Source of the DNA: Palsa-1400 sp036501625
Lineage (GTDB): Bacteria > Verrucomicrobiota > Verrucomicrobiia > Limisphaerales > Palsa-1400
Reading direction: 5' to 3'
NCBI GenBank assembly: GCA_036501625.1
Contig: DASXZY010000038.1
Location: 1-64,000, forward strand
Length of the DNA: 64,000 nucleotides
In this document: positions 58,955 through 64,000 of the stretch, one piece after another
How positions within the stretch are numbered: position 1 is the stretch's first letter
Layout of the letters: each line of letters opens with the position of its first letter
The notes under the pieces: model-generated
Told to the model about the DNA's origin: nothing
Databases searched by the model: none
The model's input: only the letters and a program-made list of their open reading frames with translations
Made by a program: the position numbers and the translations under genes

Positions 58955-60487
58955 ATGAAACTGAAACACACGTGTTGCGCTGCCGCCGTATTGGCGCTTT
59001 CCGCGAGCGCGGCCATGGCACAAGCGGACCTCGGCAATCCGCTTTCCGGTTTGGAAAAGCTCAAGGCCTTTCAAACCGAGCGCGCCTCCTCCTCCGATCC
59101 CGATTGGCGCAACGGCAACGCCGACTCGCGCCCCATCGAAGCCGGCGGCGAACTTGTCCTGGCTGACTTGAAAGGGCCGGGCCGGATTGTTCATTTCTGG
59201 TGTACGATCGCAGACTCCGAGGAGTTTTACTCGCGCCTGCTGACGCTGCGCATTTATTGGGACGGCGAAATCAATCCCAGCGTCGAATGCCCGATTGGGG
59301 ATTTTTTTGGCATCGGCCACGGCGTGGACAAGGCTTTCACTTCGCTGCCAGTGCGCGTGACTTCGGACGGGCGCGGGCGCAATTGTTACTGGCCCATGCC
59401 GTTCCGCAAATCCGCCCGCGTGACCGTCAGCAACGACGGGGCCAGGCGCTGCGACGCGTTTTATTATTATATTGACTGGCAAAAGCAAAAAACGCTCCCC
59501 AACGACACTGCCTACTTTCATGCCATGTACCGGCAGGAATTCCCGTGTGTCATGGGCCAGAATTATCTCATTGCCGACCTGGCCGGGCGCGGCCATTACG
59601 TGGGCACCGTGCAGAGCGTGTACATGACTTCGCCCGGCTGGTATGGGGAAGGGGACGATTTCTTTTTTATTGACGGCGAAAAGGAGCCGAGCCTGCGCGG
59701 CACGGGCACGGAAGATTACTTTTGCGACGGCTGGGGTTTTCGCGAGCAGGCCGGCCCATTTTACGGGACGCCCTTGTGGGAAGGATACGACACGGGCGAC
59801 CGCGGCTCCGCTTACCGCTGGCATATTCCAGACCCGGTCGTCTTCACAAGATCGCTGCGGGTGGAAATGGAGCACAAAGGCTCGCAATTGTTTCCCGACG
59901 GCTCGAGCAGCGGTTTCATTGAGCGGGACGACCTGATGTCGAGCGTGGGGTATTGGTATCAAATCGAGCCGCACAAACCGTGGCCCGCGCTGCCGCCGGG
60001 GCCGGAACGGCTCCCTTTCCACGACCGCATTTTGGTCAAAGGCCACGACGTCGTGACCAACGCAAGTCATTCCGACGCCCCGGTCTTGACGCAGCAAATC
60101 GGCGGAGTGTCAGACAATCAACAGCTATGGTTCCAAGCCCGCCAGGACAAAGCCTGGCTTGAAATTCCTTTCAACGTGGACAAGGCGGAGACGGCGCAGT
60201 TGTTTTGCAGAATGGTTCATTCCTGGGATTACGGCGATTACATCGTTAAACTGGACGGCCAATACCTGGCCAAGCTGAATCTTTACGCGGCGGACCCCAC
60301 CCCGGCTTCGCACAAACTGGGCGTGCGGCAGCTCTCGGCGGGCAAGCATGTGCTGCGGTTCGAGGGCGCGGGCAAAGCCGGGGCCTCGGCCGGATATTTT
60401 CTCGGCTTCGACACCCTGTCTGTGCGCATCCCCGCCTACGGGCGCGCCGCGACTGAGGACTTGCGCAAATTGCAGAAAAGCCAGTGA
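58955..60487 (+). CDS. DUF2961 protein, GH172-type glycoside hydrolase
   Basis: 510 aa with signal peptide (MKLKHTCCAAAVLALSASAAMAQ). The DUF2961 core has two jelly-rolls: 'LVLADLKGPGRIVHFWCTIAD', 'YPIGDFFGIGHG'-like 'CPIGDFFGIGHGVDKAFTS', 'FYYYIDWQKQKTLPNDTAYFHA', 'GEGDDFFFIDGEKEPSLRGT' and 'GTEDYFCDGWGF', the last two holding the acidic residues proposed as catalytic in this family. Characterised members act on fructofuranose or arabinofuranose linkages and assemble as large oligomers. A further C-terminal beta domain is present. The stop overlaps the ABC ATPase start by 4 bp, so product release and uptake are probably coupled. Confidence 0.88.
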   Translation: MKLKHTCCAAAVLALSASAAMAQADLGNPLSGLEKLKAFQTERASSSDPDWRNGNADSRPIEAGGELVLADLKGPGRIVHFWCTIADSEEFYSRLLTLRIYWDGEINPSVECPIGDFFGIGHGVDKAFTSLPVRVTSDGRGRNCYWPMPFRKSARVTVSNDGARRCDAFYYYIDWQKQKTLPNDTAYFHAMYRQEFPCVMGQNYLIADLAGRGHYVGTVQSVYMTSPGWYGEGDDFFFIDGEKEPSLRGTGTEDYFCDGWGFREQAGPFYGTPLWEGYDTGDRGSAYRWHIPDPVVFTRSLRVEMEHKGSQLFPDGSSSGFIERDDLMSSVGYWYQIEPHKPWPALPPGPERLPFHDRILVKGHDVVTNASHSDAPVLTQQIGGVSDNQQLWFQARQDKAWLEIPFNVDKAETAQLFCRMVHSWDYGDYIVKLDGQYLAKLNLYAADPTPASHKLGVRQLSAGKHVLRFEGAGKAGASAGYFLGFDTLSVRIPAYGRAATEDLRKLQKSQ

Positions 60488-62031
60488 GCGCGACGCCCGC
60501 CCCATCCGGCAAAACGCCTCCGTTGGTGCGCTTGACAGGCATCACCAAGCGCTTTGGGCCGGTCACCGTGCTGCGGGACGCGCGATTGGAAGGCCGCGCC
60601 GGGGAGGTGCATATTTTGGCGGGCGAAAATGGCGCGGGCAAAAGCACGCTGATCAAAATCCTGGCCGGCATCCACACGGATTTCGAGGGCTCGATCGAAT
60701 TGGACGGCTGCCAAGTCAGGCCGCGCTCTCCGCTGGAGGCCAGCGCCCTGGGCATCGCGGTAATTCACCAGGAGCTATCGCTCATCGGCCCCATGAGCGT
60801 GGCGGATAATATTTTTCTCGGGCGCATGCCGACACGTGCCGGCTTCGTGCGGCAAGCCGAACAGAATGAGGCGGCGCGGCATTGGGTGCGCCAGCTTGAA
60901 TTGGATCTGGATGTGACCCAGCCGGCCGAGCGATTTCCCGTCGCCACGCGGCAATTAATCGAGATCGCCAAGGCCTTGAGTCAAAACGCGCGGGTCATCG
61001 TCATGGACGAGCCGACCAGCGCGCTGAACGCGCCGGAAGTCAATACACTTTTCACGCTCATCCGGGCGCTCAAGCAGCGCGGCTGCTGCGTCATTTACAT
61101 CACTCACAAAATGGAGGAAATCGAGCGCATCGCGGATCGCGTCACGGTTTTGCGCGACGGCCAGTGGGTCGGCACGGCGACCGCCGCGGAATTGCCGCCC
61201 GCGAAAATGATCCAATGGATGGTCGGGCGCGATTTGGGCGAACAATTTCCGCGCCGCGCGCCGCATCCGGGCGCGGAACGGTTGCGGCTGGAAAACTTTA
61301 GCGTTTTTCCCTCCGGTTTTTCCGCGCGGCCGGCGGCGGAGAATGTTTCACTTTCCGTGCGGGCAGGGGAAGTGCTGGGCCTGGGCGGACTGCAAGGTTC
61401 GGGCGCGAGCGAATTGCTCCTCGGCGTCTTTGGCGCATACGGCGGGGCCACACGCGGGCGCTGCCTGTTGGAAAACGCGCCCAGCCGTTTCACTTCTCCG
61501 CGCCAGGCCATCGAGTCCGGCGTCGGATTGTTGACTAACGATCGCAAAGCGACGGGACTTGTGCTGTCCGAATCCATCACTGCCAATGCCACGCTGGCCG
61601 GCTTGCGTCCGCTTTCGCCCTGGGGATGGCGGCGTCCCGCCCGCGAACGCCAGGCGGCGCGCGCGACGACCGGGCCAATGCGCCTGCGGGCCGCCTCGCT
61701 GGAAAACGAAGCCGGCTCCCTTTCCGGCGGCAACCAGCAAAAAGTCGCGCTGGCCAAGTGGCTGCAAATCCGCCCGCGGCTTTTGCTGCTGGACGAACCG
61801 ACGCGCGGCATCGACATCGCGGCCAAACGGGAAATTTATCAACTGGTCGAGCAATGGACGGCGGAAGGGATCGCGATTTTGCTCATCACGTCCGAAATGC
61901 CCGAATTGTTGACATTGAGCGACCGCGTGGCGGTGATGCATCGCGGGCGCGTAACGGCCGAGTTTTCCCGCGAGCAGGCCAACCCCGAATCCATTCTGGA
62001 AGCGGCCATGGGAAAAATTTCGCGCGCATGA
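60484..62031 (+). CDS. sugar ABC transporter ATP-binding protein, RbsA type
   Basis: 515 aa, two fused ATPase halves as in the CUT2 (ribose/galactose) class. First half: Walker A 'GENGAGKSTLIKILAG', 'VATRQLIEIAKALS', Walker B 'VIVMDEPTSALN', 'YITHKMEEIERI'. Second half: degenerate Walker A 'GLGGLQGSGASELL', signature 'LSGGNQQKVALAKWL', Walker B 'LLLLDEPTRGID'. The asymmetric degeneration is normal for RbsA. Overlaps the DUF2961 gene before and the permease after by 4 bp each. Confidence 0.93.
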   Translation: MSATPAPSGKTPPLVRLTGITKRFGPVTVLRDARLEGRAGEVHILAGENGAGKSTLIKILAGIHTDFEGSIELDGCQVRPRSPLEASALGIAVIHQELSLIGPMSVADNIFLGRMPTRAGFVRQAEQNEAARHWVRQLELDLDVTQPAERFPVATRQLIEIAKALSQNARVIVMDEPTSALNAPEVNTLFTLIRALKQRGCCVIYITHKMEEIERIADRVTVLRDGQWVGTATAAELPPAKMIQWMVGRDLGEQFPRRAPHPGAERLRLENFSVFPSGFSARPAAENVSLSVRAGEVLGLGGLQGSGASELLLGVFGAYGGATRGRCLLENAPSRFTSPRQAIESGVGLLTNDRKATGLVLSESITANATLAGLRPLSPWGWRRPARERQAARATTGPMRLRAASLENEAGSLSGGNQQKVALAKWLQIRPRLLLLDEPTRGIDIAAKREIYQLVEQWTAEGIAILLITSEMPELLTLSDRVAVMHRGRVTAEFSREQANPESILEAAMGKISRA

Positions 62032-63023
62032 AATCCTCCTCCTCCTGGAAATCGGCCCTGGCCAGCCCCGCCGGGCGGGCGTTTTTGGCCTTGGCACTGG
62101 TGCTGGCGGCTGGCTGCGTCTTCAACGCCGATCACGCCTTTTTCAAAATCGGAACCCATCGCGACACGCTGCGGCAGACTTCCGTCTTTGGCATTCTGGC
62201 TTGCGGCATGACGCTGGTGGTGGTTTCTGGCGGGATTGATTTGGCGGTCGGAAGCTTGCTGGCCCTGGCGGCCGTCTGCGCGGCGAAAATGGCCATCCAT
62301 TGGAATTGGCCGGCCTGGGAAGCCGTGCCGGCCACGCTCGCGGTCGGCTGCGCGTGCGGCGCGCTGGCTGGCTGGGTGACGGCCAGTTTGCGGGTGCAGC
62401 CGTTCATCGCGACGCTTTCCATGATGGTGCTGGCGCGCGGCCTGGCCAAATATGCTTGCGGCGGCATGAAAGTTTCCACTGCTGTGCAGAATCCCGATGG
62501 CTCCTATCGCTACGTCGATGTTCCGCCGCTGTTCAAGGCCATCGATCATCGCATCCTTGGCGGCAACTTGTCGGTCGTGACGGTGATCTTTTTTGTTTGT
62601 GTAGCGTTGGCGTGGCTGGCTTTGGCCCGGCATCGATGGGGGCGTTACATGTTCGCCATCGGCGGAAACGAGGAAGCCGCGCGGCTCTCCGGCGTGCCGG
62701 TTGTGGGCGCGAAAATTTGCGCCTACGCGGCTTCGGGATTATTCGCGGCTGTGGCCGGATTGTGCCAGGCCGCGCAGGAACAGCAGGGCGACCCCGAAAC
62801 GGGGAGCGGTTACGAATTGACGGCCATCGCGATGGTTGTCATAGGCGGCACCAGTCTCATGGGCGGGCGCGGGGGAATGGGATTGACGCTGCTGGGCGCC
62901 CTGACTATTGGTTATCTGGATAAAATCCTCAGCATCAATGCCGTCCCAGAGGCGGGCCGGCTGGTGTTGACGGGCATTATCATTGTGGCCGCCGTCCTGA
63001 CACAACGGCGCGGCCGGACGTAA
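62028..63023 (+). CDS. sugar ABC transporter permease, RbsC type
   Basis: 331 aa from ATG 62028, overlapping the ATPase stop. About 8-10 hydrophobic helices, with CUT2 permease signatures 'TLVVVSGGIDLAVGSLLALA', 'VQPFIATLSMMVLARGLAKY', 'FAIGGNEEAARLSGVPV' and 'ELTAIAMVVIGGTSLMGGRG'. The loop after helix 4 ('NPDGSYRYVDVPPLFKAID') is family-typical. Works with the ATPase and binding protein of the same operon. Confidence 0.92.
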   Translation: MKSSSSWKSALASPAGRAFLALALVLAAGCVFNADHAFFKIGTHRDTLRQTSVFGILACGMTLVVVSGGIDLAVGSLLALAAVCAAKMAIHWNWPAWEAVPATLAVGCACGALAGWVTASLRVQPFIATLSMMVLARGLAKYACGGMKVSTAVQNPDGSYRYVDVPPLFKAIDHRILGGNLSVVTVIFFVCVALAWLALARHRWGRYMFAIGGNEEAARLSGVPVVGAKICAYAASGLFAAVAGLCQAAQEQQGDPETGSGYELTAIAMVVIGGTSLMGGRGGMGLTLLGALTIGYLDKILSINAVPEAGRLVLTGIIIVAAVLTQRRGRT

Positions 63024-63028
63024 TATTT

Positions 63029-63940
63029 ATGCTCAAGCAAATCATGACTCTCTTGGCCGGGCTGGCCTTCGCCGCCTCCGGCTACGCGCAACGCACCTAC
63101 ACCATTGGCATGTCCCAATGCAATTTTGGCGAACCCTGGCGCGTGCAGATGAACGCGGACATTCGCGCCGCCGCCGCCAAGCATCCTGAACTGAAGGTCA
63201 TTTTCAAAGACGCGGAAAACGACTCGCTCAAACAGCGCGCGCAGGTTGAGGAATTTGTCGGTTCCAAAGTCGATTTGCTCATCATCAGCCCCAAGGAAGC
63301 GCAACCTTTGACCGAGCCGGTCGCGCGGGCCTACCAGGCGGGCATCCCGGTCATCGTGCTGGACCGGGCCGTGCTGGGCGATCAATTCACCTGCTTCATT
63401 GGCGCTGACAATAAGAAGATCGGCAAAGCCGCCGGCCAATGGATCGCCAAGCGCCTGGGCGGCAAAGGCAATGTGGTGGAATTGAAAGGCCTGATGACTT
63501 CCATTCCCGGCCAGGACCGCCATGAAGGATTCTTGGAAGGCATCGCTGGCACGGACATCAAGGTGATTTTCCAGGCCGATATGAAATGGATGGAGCCGGA
63601 CGCACGCCGGGAAATGGAATCGGCCCTCTCGCGTTTCGATCACATCGACTTGGTATACGCGCATAACGACCCCGGCGCGCACGGCGCTTATTTGGCAGCG
63701 AAAGCCGCCGGCCGGGATGGCATCATCTTCGTCGGCATCGACGCGCTCCCGCAGGAAGGCATGGCCTACGTGGCCCAAGGCATCCTGGACGCCACCTTCC
63801 GCTATCCGACCGGCGGCGCGGAAGCCATCGATACCGCGCTAAAAATCTTCAAAGGCGAAACCGCGCCGAAGAAAATCGTCCTGGGCACACGGTTGTTTGA
63901 CAAAAGCAATGTGGCGTCAGGCGGCGAGGCATTGCCGTGA
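63029..63940 (+). CDS. sugar ABC transporter substrate-binding protein, RbsB type
   Basis: 303 aa, periplasmic. Signal peptide (MLKQIMTLLAGLAFAASGYAQ), then a type I periplasmic fold: 'IGMSQCNFGEPWRVQMNADI', 'DLLIISPKEAQPLTEPVARAYQAGIPVIVLDR', 'FIGADNKKIGKAAGQWIAKR', 'VYAHNDPGAHGAYLAAKAAG' and 'IIFVGIDALPQEG'. Closest in style to galactofuranose- and ribose-binding proteins; ligand not determined. Lies 5 bp after the permease and ends the operon. The last 60 bp of the window show no gene. Confidence 0.92.
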   Translation: MLKQIMTLLAGLAFAASGYAQRTYTIGMSQCNFGEPWRVQMNADIRAAAAKHPELKVIFKDAENDSLKQRAQVEEFVGSKVDLLIISPKEAQPLTEPVARAYQAGIPVIVLDRAVLGDQFTCFIGADNKKIGKAAGQWIAKRLGGKGNVVELKGLMTSIPGQDRHEGFLEGIAGTDIKVIFQADMKWMEPDARREMESALSRFDHIDLVYAHNDPGAHGAYLAAKAAGRDGIIFVGIDALPQEGMAYVAQGILDATFRYPTGGAEAIDTALKIFKGETAPKKIVLGTRLFDKSNVASGGEALP

Positions 63941-64000
63941 TCCTGCCCATTTGTGAATAACTTGTCCTTGAGTTTCGGCGGATTTTGTGCGACAGCACAT

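Noticed and set aside
63952..63960. DnaA-box-like TGTGAATAA at the window end
   Set aside because: One single match to TTATNCACA (minus strand) without cluster or AT-rich unwinding region; not enough for an origin.

Overview
The window is GC-rich, gene-dense chromosomal DNA from a diderm bacterium. The gene content fits the phylum Verrucomicrobiota, in a Pedosphaera/Limisphaera-like lineage. Evidence for this is BamA and LptD (outer membrane), an H-X9-DG prepilin-like protein, giant LamG/PA14 exported proteins, a TIGR03118-type protein, several exported glycoside hydrolases, and a C-terminal 'LNWSG...QQ..DL..W.N...F(Y/F)RI' domain shared by two exported proteins. The assignment is inferred from gene families, not from a marker-gene tree.

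Layout. 1-4673: tail of a KdpE-like response regulator and a 1386-aa LamG/Ig/PA14 exported protein with its terminator. 4735-6946: a frameshifted small gene, an Fsr-type MFS exporter and a long repeat-bearing intergenic block. 6947-9846: a PDZ serine protease and a protease-fold partner without a catalytic triad. 9871-14560 (minus): parB, a PfkB-type kinase, def and a GH42-like glycosidase, the last three overlapping by 4 bp. 14630-16762 (minus): a diheme cytochrome c/sugar dehydrogenase fusion. 16905-19749: tyrA-aroA-cmk. 19753-24775: a DUF1080-like protein, a 43-codon ORF on its own short transcription unit, an MFS transporter, a broken hicB, a GH43-like protein and a MidA-type methyltransferase. 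24772-30447 (minus): lptD, a DUF4230 protein and prc. 30582-34474: an orphan ABC ATPase, hemB, an FHA protein and carA. 34579-38583 (minus): a redox-signalling cluster (DedA-rhodanese, receiver/glutaredoxin-like/thioredoxin-reductase fusion, cNMP-binding histidine kinase). 38737-41947: a small unknown protein, an orphan Vsr nuclease and a GH3 glucosidase. 41958-45468: an Hsp70 and an ACT protein divergent from a zinc-ribbon Ser/Thr kinase. 45469-51955: DUF4256, ankyrin and prepilin-like proteins, a sigma/anti-sigma/exported-protein operon, hisB, and two copies of a dispersed repeat. 51956-55995 (minus): bamA-dnaB with a promoter and a perfect DnaA box. 56048-63940: a cupin, a duplicated TIGR03118 protein, and a DUF2961 (GH172-type) enzyme joined to a ribose-type ABC transporter.

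The most general observation concerns gene starts. Many first genes of transcription units have no Shine-Dalgarno sequence. Instead they carry a -10-like hexamer 6-7 nt before the start codon, with a -35-like hexamer 16-18 bp further upstream, which predicts leaderless mRNAs. Genes inside operons instead use 4-bp overlaps or SD sequences. Other leads are the ~300-bp composite repeat found at 45516 and 51505 (possibly a structured RNA or a MITE-like element), the promoter-ORF-terminator unit at 20892-21123, and two small pseudogenes. No CRISPR array, rRNA, tRNA, prophage or complete insertion sequence was found.
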